64,000 bases of DNA, taken from contig CAZLOH010000008.1 in the NCBI GenBank assembly GCA_964561105.1, positions 1 to 64,000 on the forward strand. The letters are read 5' to 3'. This document shows positions 1 to 9,038 of the stretch, piece after piece. This stretch comes from JADLHS01 sp964561105 (GTDB lineage: Bacteria; Verrucomicrobiota; Verrucomicrobiia; Limisphaerales; JADLHS01). A program made the translations under genes and the position numbers. Positions within the stretch are counted from its first letter, which is position 1. Each line of letters starts with the position of its first letter. The notes beneath the pieces are model-generated. The model saw only the letters and a list, made by a program, of their open reading frames with translations, was not told where the DNA came from and did no database searches.

Positions 1-142
1 CAACTCTGCACCCCACAGAACTCTGCAAAATCACCAACAACTTCGAGATGCACGGTTTGGACATCCAACGCTCTGCTCTGGCCTGGGCGCTTGCCGGGAG
101 TGACAGGCTTGCCTTGGCTGCCGCGTTCGATACAATGCCGCC

Positions 143-301
143 ATGAAGTTTTTCCTAGCCATCGTGGTTTACGTGCTAATTGCCGCAGTCCTCTCCTGGG
201 GAATCATCCTCATGATGCACGGCAAGCCGTGGTTGCTGATCGCCAGCCTCCTCGCCTACGTCGTGGCCTTCGGCCGGCTCGGTTGCTGGACGCACCACTG
301 A
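143..301 (+). CDS. Small two-helix membrane protein, unknown function
   Basis: A 52-residue open frame beginning MKFFLAIVVY. It is almost entirely hydrophobic: one helix spans about residues 3-24 and a second about residues 30-44, separated by a short polar MHGKPW turn, and it ends GRLGCWTHH. It is probably an inner-membrane protein. The stop codon lies 6 bases from the convergent stop of the subtilase gene, so the two genes are packed tail to tail. Absence of stops plus clean two-helix periodicity favours a real gene, but there is no strong Shine-Dalgarno site and no function can be assigned. Bases 1-142 hold nothing recognisable. Confidence 0.55.
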   Translation: MKFFLAIVVYVLIAAVLSWGIILMMHGKPWLLIASLLAYVVAFGRLGCWTHH

Positions 302-307
302 CGCCTG

Positions 308-1690
308 CTACTTTGGGGCACCCGGCACCGGGAAGTTGTGCTGAATGGTCTGGATGATGGTGCTCCAACTGGGTCCGTTTTTATCGGCCAGCCCGGCCGC
401 CATTCCCGTCGTAAACGCGGACGCGGCCGAGGTCCCAACGACATACCACTGGCGGTTACCAAAGGCCACAATGCTTGCGTCCGGGGCCACCACATCCACA
501 AAACTGCCGCGGTTGGCATAACTCGAAATGCCATTCTGGTTGCCACCCGTCACCGCAATCACGTTCGGATAGGCAGCCGGATAAAACGGGGTCGTCACCG
601 GCTCATTACCGGCGGCGGCAAAGATCGGGATGCCCCTGGCGGAGACCTGCGCAATCAAATCTTGCAGCATCGCACTGCTCGTCGTACCGCCCAGACTGAG
701 ATTCAACACGGTCGCGCCATGGTTCACCGCTTGCGCGATCCCATCCGCCACATTCCAGGTGGTCGTTTCAGCGCCCGAACCATAAACATCCACCGGCAGG
801 ATCTGGACCGAGGTGCTTCCCTTGGTGACGGCTTCGAGACTGCGCAAAATCGTTTCGGCCATCGAGGTGCCATGGAGCGGTGCGCTCGTGTCGAGATTGG
901 CCTGGCCGGCCACGGAAAGTTGCTGGAGCAGGAACGCGTCGAGCTGTCCGCCCAGCGGTTGGACGGCCGTATCAATCAAACCCACGATCACCCGGCCTGA
1001 ATCTCCCGGCGGCTTGAGTTGCAGCGTTGGTGTGGCAGCCGCGCCGCCGGCGAATTCCCGTGATGGTTGCGGCGGCTCAAAATAATAATTGTAGTCCACG
1101 TCCGCGACATCCGCGTTGCCCGTCAGCAATTTCTTCGCTGCCTCAGTCGCCTCGGCATCCAGGAATTCAAGCCGGTAGGCGTTCAATTTGTCCAACCGGC
1201 CCGTGATCTTGGCCCCCAGCATCCGCGCCAACGCCTCGATGTCTGTGCCGGGTTTGACCCGCACAATGAGTTCGTTCGGCACACGCTTCGCCGGGGCGAC
1301 TTCGTTCGTTTCCGCCCCGGACCGGACGGCTTGCGTGGCGTTTTTCAGCGTCGTGCGAAAGACGTAGAGCCGGGGAGTCGCGTTGGATTGCGGGACGAGG
1401 GCAAAATTCATATCGCCCAGCAGCAGTCGCAATGCTTCTCCGGTTGGCCGGTCGTCGAATTTCACAGAGGATTTGAAGCCAGCCTCCGGCTCCATGAACA
1501 CCTGCCAGCCCGTCTTGCCCGCGACCGTTTCCAACAAGCTCTGCAGCGGCCAGTCGCGCACATCGGCGCTCACGCGGTCCGTCGCCTTGTTCCAAACCAG
1601 ACGGTTCGTCGTCGCCGCCTGCGCGCCTGCCAGCGTCAGACACAGCCAGAGAAGCAGCCCGCGGAATCCGGTTCGCAGTACGAAACTCAT
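308..1690 (-). CDS. S8 family subtilisin-like serine protease, secreted, with STN-like N-terminal domain
   Basis: A 460-residue exported protease. I chose the ATG at 1690 because it opens directly into a signal peptide (residues 1-25, ending GAQA); upstream in-frame codons would overlap the preceding gene. Residues about 42-100 resemble the short secretin/TonB N-terminal (STN) fold (pattern VRDWPLQSLLETVAGKTG). Residues about 138-180 look like a fervidolysin-type propeptide (ELIVRVKPGTDIEAL). The subtilase domain carries the full triad: Asp240 in IDTAV, His273 in LHGTSMA, Ser421 in GTSAASAFTTG, with oxyanion Asn362 in AAAGNE. The mature enzyme should therefore be active outside the cytoplasm. 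It starts 32 bases after the stop of the TIGR03790 gene and is probably co-transcribed with it. Pairing an STN-like domain with a subtilase is unusual. Confidence 0.9.
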   Translation of the reverse strand: MSFVLRTGFRGLLLWLCLTLAGAQAATTNRLVWNKATDRVSADVRDWPLQSLLETVAGKTGWQVFMEPEAGFKSSVKFDDRPTGEALRLLLGDMNFALVPQSNATPRLYVFRTTLKNATQAVRSGAETNEVAPAKRVPNELIVRVKPGTDIEALARMLGAKITGRLDKLNAYRLEFLDAEATEAAKKLLTGNADVADVDYNYYFEPPQPSREFAGGAAATPTLQLKPPGDSGRVIVGLIDTAVQPLGGQLDAFLLQQLSVAGQANLDTSAPLHGTSMAETILRSLEAVTKGSTSVQILPVDVYGSGAETTTWNVADGIAQAVNHGATVLNLSLGGTTSSAMLQDLIAQVSARGIPIFAAAGNEPVTTPFYPAAYPNVIAVTGGNQNGISSYANRGSFVDVVAPDASIVAFGNRQWYVVGTSAASAFTTGMAAGLADKNGPSWSTIIQTIQHNFPVPGAPK

Positions 1691-1722
1691 TGAGGATATG
1701 GACGGTTGGCGGAGTGAATTGT

Positions 1723-4317
1723 TCACGGCGTCTGCACCCGATAAAACCGTTGCGCCGATGATTGGTTTGTTTCGGACCAAAGCCCGTTGCCGTTCGTCTG
1801 AAACACCGTTTCCCGCAACTGGAAAGGCTGCGACAGATTCGTCGTGCTGAACACTTGATACGTGCGCCCGGCGGTCGCCGGCCAGGTCAGGGTCGGAGCC
1901 GGTCCAACCGCCGACACCGTGAACGGTGGCTCAGTTCCAAGGATCCGAAGCCAGTCGGTCTGCGTCCGGAATTGCTGCCCGTCGGCGCGCGTGACGAGCG
2001 CGTAGAACGGATGCAGACCGATTCCCAGAAAGCCGGCTGGAACGCTGAACGTGGCGGACGCAACGTTGTTGGAAGTGGCAAACAAACCGCCGGTGGTGAA
2101 CAATTCGATTTTGGTGATGTTGTTGGTGTTCGCGCTTACGACAAACTCGAGCGTGGCTTCGAGCGCCATGTTGGTTCCACCCAGCAGGCTGGTTAAGGTC
2201 GCAAACAACGTCGAGTTTTGCACGCGGACCGATTGAGTGATGCGCTTCTGCGTGCGGACATGCGTGCCCTCATACGCGACGGCCGTGAGTTCGTGGAAGC
2301 CATCGGCAATGCTCGAGGAGTCGAAAGCGCTCGTGAAATCAAAATCCGTGAGGCCCGCGCTGACATAGAGGTGATTGCGCGGCTGCAAGTCGCCCAGGTT
2401 TTCGTCCAGTTGGGTGGCGCCCGTCGGGGTGAGGCCGAAGTTGGCCGAACCGGACAGCGTCACTTGCAGTTGGGCGGCGGCCCAGCCCGGGCTCCGCGCA
2501 TACAAGTTGAACTCCGCGCCATTCACCGGCGGATTGAGGTGAACGAGGTAGCTGGCGAAGTCTTCGGCGAAGACGCCGTCCGGACCAGTCAAGGCTCCGG
2601 TCGCATTGATGGCGGCCACCAATGATTGCACCAGCTCCGGCGTGTTCGTATTGCCCGGCGTGTTGGTCACGCTCAATGTCACCACCGCGCCATTGGTCTT
2701 GGTCACCGTCAATTGGAGAAAACTCCCGTTCTGAGCCGCGTTGGTCACGGAATAATTTCGCCGGCCCAACGCCACCGAATCCAGGAAATTGGTCCGACTG
2801 CTGTTGATGAAGGTTGTCAGTTGCGCCCCCGTGCCGACGGTGCTGCTGGCGCTCACCGAGAGCGCACTGCCCGGCGCGGTTGGATCGAGCGACCGCAATT
2901 CGATCCGGTCTCCGTGCGGAATGGCCGCGACCTGGGTGGTGTTGCTGTACGAGGTGTTGTTCAACAATCGAACCAGATTGCTGGAAACGGAATCAATCGT
3001 GGCCCCCGGCAACACTCGGTAATTGATCGGGGATCCGTTCACGACCAGGCGCACGTTGTTGTTGGCGGTCGGCGCGAGGTTGGTGAGCGTCTGGCGCCAA
3101 TTGCCGTCCACGAAGAGGTCCACCTGCTGGACGGGGCGCGCGGTCGAAGGGGAATTAAAATTCAGCGCCAGATTGGTCGTGCCGCGGAGCAGCGCACCCG
3201 CCGGGAGATTGAGCCACTGGCCGCTGCACGGTTGGGCGAAGGGCGCGGAGAGCGGCTCGCCCACCAGAATGCCCTGGTAGGGATTGGTCAGGCTTTGATA
3301 GTAACATTCGGCAATGCTGAAACCGCGCGCCTGATAGAAATAATTCTGCGGCGAAGGGAATTTTTCCAGGTAGGCGCACGGCTCCACCACCGTGCCATAA
3401 CTGGCCGTCGCCCCGGCCAGCAGCACGTTCCACAAATACGCCTGGCTGCCGTTGGGCTCAAAGAGCTGGCCGCCGTACGAAGTGAGGTTGTCCGCCATGG
3501 CACCGGGAACAAAATTCGCCGGTGCGACCGAGTAATTGTAAATGCCGGTCTGATATCCGAGCATGTCGCCCAGATTGAACGCCGCGTTCGAGTTGGTCCG
3601 GCTGACGAGGTAATTGCCGCACAGTCGGGTATCAAAGACCACGTTGTCGAACAGCCAGTAGCGCACATTGCGATCCACGTCGGACGTCTTGGCGAGATAC
3701 ACCGCCTGCGCCGGGAACGTGGCATCGCCCGCCACCCCGCGGTCAATGACCTGCCGGGCCTGGGCCAGATTGCTGGAGGTCAGCATCATGGTGAGCCAGG
3801 AATTGCTGGCGACATTGATCGGCGGTAGCTGGCGAAAAACTCCCTCGCTGCCGGCGTAGGCATTGGAACTCGCGCCGGGAAGGTTGCAAGAGCCGTACGC
3901 GCCGCCACCATCCGGCTGGAAGCCATAGAACAACGCGGCCGTGCTGCTGTTCGCCCCGCTCGTCGCCGGCACGCCGGTATTCTCAACCACGCGGTAAGGC
4001 ACGTCCATCGAGAGCAGCACATAATCCACCTGATTCGTGAGCTGACGCGCGGCCAACATGGCATTGAGCGGGGCGCGCAGGGTCGTTTCAAACGCGCTGC
4101 GCGACCACTGGACCTGGCTTCCGCTCCAGTTAATGCGCAGTAGATTCTGCGGCGGAACCCCCCGGCGCTCGCAGTAGTAATTGCCGAGTTGAACCGAGTT
4201 GGCGCTGTTCTGGTTGACGACCACGACGACGTTCAACCCACTCCCACCCGCGAATAGCTTCGCCGTCGGCAGGCTCACGGCGGCCGTGACCAGCAGGCAT
4301 GGCAACAAGTTGTTCAC
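1723..4317 (-). CDS. TIGR03790 family secreted protein
   Basis: A large exported protein of unknown function. The N-terminal half matches the TIGR03790 family in pattern: GLNVVVVVNQNSANS, then YYCERRGVPPQNLLRI, then a DYVLLSMDVPYRV stretch. The C-terminal half is rich in Asn/Thr/Ser beta-strand segments like those of surface proteins, and it ends in a module finishing SSAQRFYRVQ. I prefer the GTG at 4317, which gives 864 residues. It has GGCGAGAA upstream and leads straight into a signal peptide (VNNLLPCLLVTAAV); the longer ATG start at 4422 would overlap the upstream hydrolase gene. It lies in a minus-strand run with the hydrolase above and the subtilase below. The family occurs sporadically in bacteria with complex envelopes; no enzymatic role is known to me. 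Confidence 0.82.
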   Translation of the reverse strand: MNNLLPCLLVTAAVSLPTAKLFAGGSGLNVVVVVNQNSANSVQLGNYYCERRGVPPQNLLRINWSGSQVQWSRSAFETTLRAPLNAMLAARQLTNQVDYVLLSMDVPYRVVENTGVPATSGANSSTAALFYGFQPDGGGAYGSCNLPGASSNAYAGSEGVFRQLPPINVASNSWLTMMLTSSNLAQARQVIDRGVAGDATFPAQAVYLAKTSDVDRNVRYWLFDNVVFDTRLCGNYLVSRTNSNAAFNLGDMLGYQTGIYNYSVAPANFVPGAMADNLTSYGGQLFEPNGSQAYLWNVLLAGATASYGTVVEPCAYLEKFPSPQNYFYQARGFSIAECYYQSLTNPYQGILVGEPLSAPFAQPCSGQWLNLPAGALLRGTTNLALNFNSPSTARPVQQVDLFVDGNWRQTLTNLAPTANNNVRLVVNGSPINYRVLPGATIDSVSSNLVRLLNNTSYSNTTQVAAIPHGDRIELRSLDPTAPGSALSVSASSTVGTGAQLTTFINSSRTNFLDSVALGRRNYSVTNAAQNGSFLQLTVTKTNGAVVTLSVTNTPGNTNTPELVQSLVAAINATGALTGPDGVFAEDFASYLVHLNPPVNGAEFNLYARSPGWAAAQLQVTLSGSANFGLTPTGATQLDENLGDLQPRNHLYVSAGLTDFDFTSAFDSSSIADGFHELTAVAYEGTHVRTQKRITQSVRVQNSTLFATLTSLLGGTNMALEATLEFVVSANTNNITKIELFTTGGLFATSNNVASATFSVPAGFLGIGLHPFYALVTRADGQQFRTQTDWLRILGTEPPFTVSAVGPAPTLTWPATAGRTYQVFSTTNLSQPFQLRETVFQTNGNGLWSETNQSSAQRFYRVQTP

Positions 4318-4366
4318 GGGGTAATTCTCGCCTGAGATCAAAAGATGGCAACGTGAATTGGCAACC

Positions 4367-6418
4367 TTACAGCCCGGCAACCCAGTCCACCAGCGCATCA
4401 TCCGGGAGCAGCCCGGTTTCAATCTTCAGTTTGCCCCGCGCCGCCACCGCCTGGTAAGCCGACGCGATGCCCTGGGTGGGGAATGTCCTGCCGGTGTGAT
4501 GCAGCAGCAACGGGTGCGGCGCCGCCAGCATCGCCCCACCCTCGAACGTGCCGAGGTTGCGCAGACCGGGACAGAACAACTCCGGCGCAAGCAAGGCTTC
4601 GTCGTCACTGACGTCCAGCGCGTCAGCATCGGCCACGACCGCATCCGCGCCCGGTGCGGCCAGGAGCGACCACACGCCCGCCCGTCCGCGACCGCAGAGC
4701 ACCACCCGGGATTTACTGCCGAAATCCAAAGTGCGCGCCTGCTCACAAACCGCCAGCAAGTCGCGCACACATTGTTGGAGGTAAGTGCGATTGTAAGCCG
4801 AAAAAAAGTTGCCGAACTGATTCTGGGGTGGCGTGGTGGAGAATTGTTCGATGGCGATAACCGCATAGCCATGTTCCACCAACTTCCGGGTCAGGCCCAG
4901 CGGTTGACCATCCGCTTCGTATCGGCCCGGGCGGGCTTCCGAATCCGCCAGAACCACCAGCACAGGCTTCCCCGAACGTCCCGGCTTCAATTTGACGGGC
5001 GTGAACTGCGTCGCCGCGAGACGCGCGGTTCCACTTCGCTGTCCGATTTCCAACCGGGATCGGATGTACGAGTCACCGTTCACCCGATCCTTGGTCGTCA
5101 CCACGCTTTGGTTCACCGGCCAATCCACCAGCAACGTCCGCTGCCAGGCTGGCAGCGTCGTGGCCACGAATCGCTTGAATCCGGCGCGGTTTCGCGGCGA
5201 CAGCGCTTCCCACTGTTGCCGGTGCGCCGCCTTGAGCGACGCGATGAACCGATCCGTGGGCAGGGCGTCGTCCGGCAGTTTATGCCCGGGAAAGACGCGC
5301 AAGTCGGCGTTCGACTCCTTCACGTACGGCTGTTCCTTGACCGGAGTTGTGTCCCGCCGCTTCAACAACCAGTGATCGAGCCAGGTATAGACCGCCTCAC
5401 GGGTGGTCTGGTTGTAGTTGTGCCCGAAATCAAACCGCGTGTAGTGGAAATTATCAGCGGCGCCGAGCAGCCGGTAAATGCCGGCGATGGCGGGACCTTC
5501 CACTTCCATGGTCGTCTTCGTCCAATCTCCAGTGGCGGCCACGAGCAACTGCCGGCGCGGCGCCGCGGCCGCCGCGATTTCCATGTTGGAATACTCGACG
5601 CGCAAGCCCGGGGCATTTTCGCACAAGCAACCACCCTGCATCGTGTGGCTGACCATCACAATGGGCGCTTGTGCCGCCAGCCGGTCCTCGATCGCGCCCA
5701 GCATGAAAGTCTGCGTGCCGCCGCCAGAGGCACCGGTGCAGGCCAGTCGTTTCCGATCCACGTCGGGCAGGGACGCCAGAAAATCCAGCGCCCGGACGCT
5801 GTTCCAGGTTTGCAAGCCCATCAGGCTGATGTTCCACAGCAGGTCGGTCTGGTTCGTCCCGAACAACCGGTGGGACACGCCAAACTTCAGCGTGGGGGGA
5901 GTGTCGGGAAACTGCGTGTCGTTGTAGCCTACCATGTCATAGGCGAAGGCCACCATGCCCTGCCGGGCAAAACTGATGCACCGCGCGACCACGCTCCCAT
6001 CGGCAGTGTCCGTGAGCCGGCCCTCCTCCCAATGGCCGTGCGGATTGAGAATGCCGGGAAACGGCCCGCGTCCCCGACCGAGCGGGCGATACAGATTGCC
6101 GGCCAGATAAAAGCCGGGATAGGTCTGGAAATAAACCTTCTCCACGCTGTAGCCGTCACGCTCGATCTTCCCGAAAATCTGCTCTCGCAACGGGGACCGC
6201 TCCGGCAATGGCCATAGTCCGCAACTCACCAGCACCTGTTCACGGATGTCCCGGGCGCGCTGCTTCCATTCCGCGCGGGTGCTGATTTCGGGAAACGTGC
6301 GCGGCGTGTTCAGGTCGCGGGCGGCGACAGGTTGATCGGCGGCGGGCGCGGAGTTCATGGCAAACGCACAAAGCGCAATGATGGCAAAATAGGTCCGAAA
6401 ATAATCAAGTCGTCTCAT
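4367..6418 (-). CDS. Secreted tandem alpha/beta-hydrolase (acetylxylan-esterase-like)
   Basis: A 683-residue exported protein starting MRRLDYFRTYFAI with a signal peptide ending near SAPAA. Residues about 60-340 form an alpha/beta-hydrolase of the acetyl-xylan esterase type: PHGHW oxyanion segment near 127, nucleophile elbow GASGGG with Ser231, and a late His in FDFGHNY. Residues about 440-680 look like a second alpha/beta-hydrolase fold (KPVLVVLADSE, GYAVIAIEQF), but its elbow reads GRGRAG, with Arg at the nucleophile position, so this half is probably not catalytic. The start at 6418 was chosen for the signal peptide. A role in deacylating plant polysaccharide is inferred from family and export; the substrate is unknown. 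The gene lies 49 bases upstream of the preferred TIGR03790 start. Confidence 0.8.
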   Translation of the reverse strand: MRRLDYFRTYFAIIALCAFAMNSAPAADQPVAARDLNTPRTFPEISTRAEWKQRARDIREQVLVSCGLWPLPERSPLREQIFGKIERDGYSVEKVYFQTYPGFYLAGNLYRPLGRGRGPFPGILNPHGHWEEGRLTDTADGSVVARCISFARQGMVAFAYDMVGYNDTQFPDTPPTLKFGVSHRLFGTNQTDLLWNISLMGLQTWNSVRALDFLASLPDVDRKRLACTGASGGGTQTFMLGAIEDRLAAQAPIVMVSHTMQGGCLCENAPGLRVEYSNMEIAAAAAPRRQLLVAATGDWTKTTMEVEGPAIAGIYRLLGAADNFHYTRFDFGHNYNQTTREAVYTWLDHWLLKRRDTTPVKEQPYVKESNADLRVFPGHKLPDDALPTDRFIASLKAAHRQQWEALSPRNRAGFKRFVATTLPAWQRTLLVDWPVNQSVVTTKDRVNGDSYIRSRLEIGQRSGTARLAATQFTPVKLKPGRSGKPVLVVLADSEARPGRYEADGQPLGLTRKLVEHGYAVIAIEQFSTTPPQNQFGNFFSAYNRTYLQQCVRDLLAVCEQARTLDFGSKSRVVLCGRGRAGVWSLLAAPGADAVVADADALDVSDDEALLAPELFCPGLRNLGTFEGGAMLAAPHPLLLHHTGRTFPTQGIASAYQAVAARGKLKIETGLLPDDALVDWVAGL

Positions 6419-6468
6419 GGTGGTGATGAACGTACCTCTGGGTTTAGCACAGTGCGTAACGAGGGAAA

Positions 6469-6502
6469 GCAAAAACGCCAGCCGGAGAGCCGGCTGGCGT
6501 TT
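6469..6502 (-). terminator. Rho-independent terminator of the ilvE-mcsA-mcsB-clpC operon
   Basis: Bases 6474-6485 and 6490-6501 form a perfect 12-bp stem (13 bp with the next A-T pair) around the loop AGAG. On the minus strand the stem is followed by TTTTTGC. It lies about 25 bases past the clpC stop and is the strongest terminator in the window. On the plus strand it is followed only by TTTGG. Confidence 0.93.
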
Positions 6503-6524
6503 GGCAAAGCCCGGGTTCGGGACC

Positions 6525-9023
6525 TCAACTCGAGAGCGCGTCGGCGGCCGAGGTGTTCTGGTTGAAGACCAGTTTTTCCTTGTCGCTCGTCACGCGGATC
6601 GGTTCGCCCTCGTGAAACTGCCCGCGCAGGAGTTCCTCCGCGAGCGGGTCCTCCAGGAAGCGCTCGACCGCGCGCCGCATGGGCCGCGCGCCGTATTGCG
6701 GGTCGTATCCCTTTTCGACCAGGAAGTCCTTCGCGCTGTTCTCCAGAACGAGATGCAGATTCTTGCCCTTCATGCGACTCGTCACCTTGGCGATTTCCAA
6801 CTCGAGAATCTCGATCAAGTCCGGCTTGGTGAGCGACCGGAAAACAATCGTGTCGTCCAGACGGTTGAGGAATTCCGGCCGGAAGGTCTTCTTCGCCTCC
6901 TCCAGAATCCGCTCCCGCATTTTCTCGTAGCTGGACTCATCCGTGATCGGCGAGAAGCCCAGCGTGGACTGCCGCTTGATCGTGTCCGAACCGACGTTCG
7001 ACGTCAGCAGGATGATCGTGTTCCGAAAGTTGACCACACGCCCGACGTTGTCGGTGAGTTTGCCCTCTTCCAAGATCTGCAGAAGCATGTTCCAAACGTC
7101 CGGATGCGCTTTTTCAATTTCGTCGAACAGCACGACGGAATACGGCTTGCGGCGGACCTGCTCGGTCAACTGCCCGCCTTCCTCGAAACCAACATAACCC
7201 GGCGGCGAACCCACGAGCCGGGACACGTTGAATTTTTCCATGTATTCGCTCATGTCCAGTTGGATGAGCGACTTCGAGTCGCCAAACATCTGTTCCGCCA
7301 GCGTCTTGGCGAGGAGAGTTTTGCCGACGCCCGTGGGCCCGAGCAGGAGAAAAGTCCCGATGGGCCGGCGGGGATCCTTGAGATCCGCCCGGGAGCGGCG
7401 CAGCGCCTTGCAGATGGCCGACACGCCTTCGCGTTGGCCGATGACGACCTTGCCCATTTCGCCTTCGACGGCGAGCAAACGGTGCATCTCGTCCTGACCC
7501 ATGCGTTGCAACGGCACGCCCGTCCACTTGGACACGATGTGCAGGATGTCCTCATCGCCAATGACCACCCGCTGTTCCTCGCGCGAGGTGCGCCATTCGC
7601 GCATGATGGTTTCCAGCTTTTCCTTGGCCTTCTTCTCTTCGTCGCGCATGTGGGCCGCGCCTTCGAAGTCCTGATTCTTGATGGCCTTCTCTTTCTTGCC
7701 TTTGATCGCTTCGATCTCCAGCTCGATCTGTTTGACCTCCGGCGGGCGCGTCATGGTACTGATGCGCGCCCGCGAACCGGCTTCGTCGAGGACGTCAATC
7801 GCCTTGTCAGGTAGAAAACGGTCGGTGATGTAACGATCCGAAAGCCGCACCGCCGCCGCCACCGCGTCATCCGTGAACTCGGCCTTGTGATGCTCTTCGT
7901 ATTTGGCGCGCAGTCCCTTCAGGATTTCGATGGCATCCTCGATGGACGGCGCTTCGACGCGCACGGACTGGAAGCGCCGCTCCAGGGCCGCGTCTTTTTC
8001 GATATACTTGCGATATTCATTCAGCGTCGTCGCGCCGACACATTGCATCTCGCCACGGCTGAGGGCGGGCTTGATGATATTCGAGGCGTCCATCGTGCCC
8101 TCCGCCGAGCCGGCCCCGACAATGGTGTGCAACTCGTCAATGAACAGAATGATGTTTTTGGCGCGGCGAATTTCGTCCATCACCGCCTTGATGCGTTCCT
8201 CGAACTGGCCACGATACTTCGTGCCCGCCACCATCAGCGCCAGGTCCAGCGTGATGACGCGCTTGTCGCGCAGGATTTCCGGCACGTTGCCCTTGGCGAT
8301 CTCCTGGGCGAGACCTTCGACGATGGCCGTTTTGCCCACGCCCGCTTCACCGAGCAACACCGGATTGTTTTTGGTGCGCCGGCAAAGAATCTGGATGACG
8401 CGCTCGATTTCGTTCTTGCGACCGATGACCGGGTCCATGTCGCCCTTGCGGGCGATTTCCGTCAGGTCACGACCAAAAGCTTTCAGGGCCGGCGTCTTCA
8501 CCTCACCCTTCTTGTCGCCCGCAGCCGGCTTTTCCGGGTGTTCTCCCGCCGTCTGCTCTTCCTGGGCGGCAAAGTTTGGATCCAGTTCCTTCAAAATCTC
8601 CTGCCGGGTCTGTTCAATATCCACTTCCAGATTCTTCAATACACGAGCGGCGACTCCGTCACCCTCGCGGAGCAGCCCGAGCAGGATGTGCTCCGTGCCC
8701 ACGTACGTATGATTGAGCGCCTTGGCTTCCTTCGAAGCCAGCGCGAGGACTTTCTTGACGCGCGGCGTGTAGGGAATGTTGCCGATCATTTTCTGATCCG
8801 GCCCGGTGCCGACCTGTTTCTCGACTTCCATCCGGACGGTTTCCAGGTCGAGATCCATCTTCTGGAGCACGTTGACGGCGACGCCCTGGCCGAGTTTGAT
8901 CAACCCCAGCAGGAGGTGTTCGGTGCCGACGAAATTGTGGTTGAAGCGATCGGCTTCCTTGCGGGCCAGCGCGAGCACCTGCTGCGCGCGCGGCGTAAAA
9001 TTGTTCATGGCTTCTTCGCTCAT
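6525..9023 (-). CDS. clpC: ATP-dependent Clp protease ATP-binding subunit ClpC
   Basis: An 832-residue AAA+ unfoldase that delivers substrates to ClpP in the cytoplasm. Order: two N-domain repeats (residues about 1-145), first ATPase with Walker A GEAGVGKT, a middle domain that includes a UVR-type motif (NQDFEGAAHMRDEE), second ATPase with GPTGVGKT, and a C-terminal small domain. Length and layout match ClpC rather than ClpA or ClpB. The ATG at 9023 is preceded by AAGGTGAGG at good spacing, which decides this start over a Met five codons later. It is the last gene of the operon, 15 bases after mcsB. That position implies recognition of arginine-phosphorylated substrates, as in Bacillus. Confidence 0.97.
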   Translation of the reverse strand: MSEEAMNNFTPRAQQVLALARKEADRFNHNFVGTEHLLLGLIKLGQGVAVNVLQKMDLDLETVRMEVEKQVGTGPDQKMIGNIPYTPRVKKVLALASKEAKALNHTYVGTEHILLGLLREGDGVAARVLKNLEVDIEQTRQEILKELDPNFAAQEEQTAGEHPEKPAAGDKKGEVKTPALKAFGRDLTEIARKGDMDPVIGRKNEIERVIQILCRRTKNNPVLLGEAGVGKTAIVEGLAQEIAKGNVPEILRDKRVITLDLALMVAGTKYRGQFEERIKAVMDEIRRAKNIILFIDELHTIVGAGSAEGTMDASNIIKPALSRGEMQCVGATTLNEYRKYIEKDAALERRFQSVRVEAPSIEDAIEILKGLRAKYEEHHKAEFTDDAVAAAVRLSDRYITDRFLPDKAIDVLDEAGSRARISTMTRPPEVKQIELEIEAIKGKKEKAIKNQDFEGAAHMRDEEKKAKEKLETIMREWRTSREEQRVVIGDEDILHIVSKWTGVPLQRMGQDEMHRLLAVEGEMGKVVIGQREGVSAICKALRRSRADLKDPRRPIGTFLLLGPTGVGKTLLAKTLAEQMFGDSKSLIQLDMSEYMEKFNVSRLVGSPPGYVGFEEGGQLTEQVRRKPYSVVLFDEIEKAHPDVWNMLLQILEEGKLTDNVGRVVNFRNTIILLTSNVGSDTIKRQSTLGFSPITDESSYEKMRERILEEAKKTFRPEFLNRLDDTIVFRSLTKPDLIEILELEIAKVTSRMKGKNLHLVLENSAKDFLVEKGYDPQYGARPMRRAVERFLEDPLAEELLRGQFHEGEPIRVTSDKEKLVFNQNTSAADALSS

Positions 9024-9038
9024 AGTTACCTCACCTTG

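Noticed and set aside
2626..3828. Long open frame antisense to the TIGR03790 gene
   Set aside because: Arg/His/Gly-rich translation with no fold pattern; a shadow of a high-GC gene in the opposite strand.
4358..6217. 619-codon plus-strand frame opposite the hydrolase gene
   Set aside because: Low-complexity Arg/Gln/His-rich translation; the minus-strand frame has a signal peptide and catalytic motifs.
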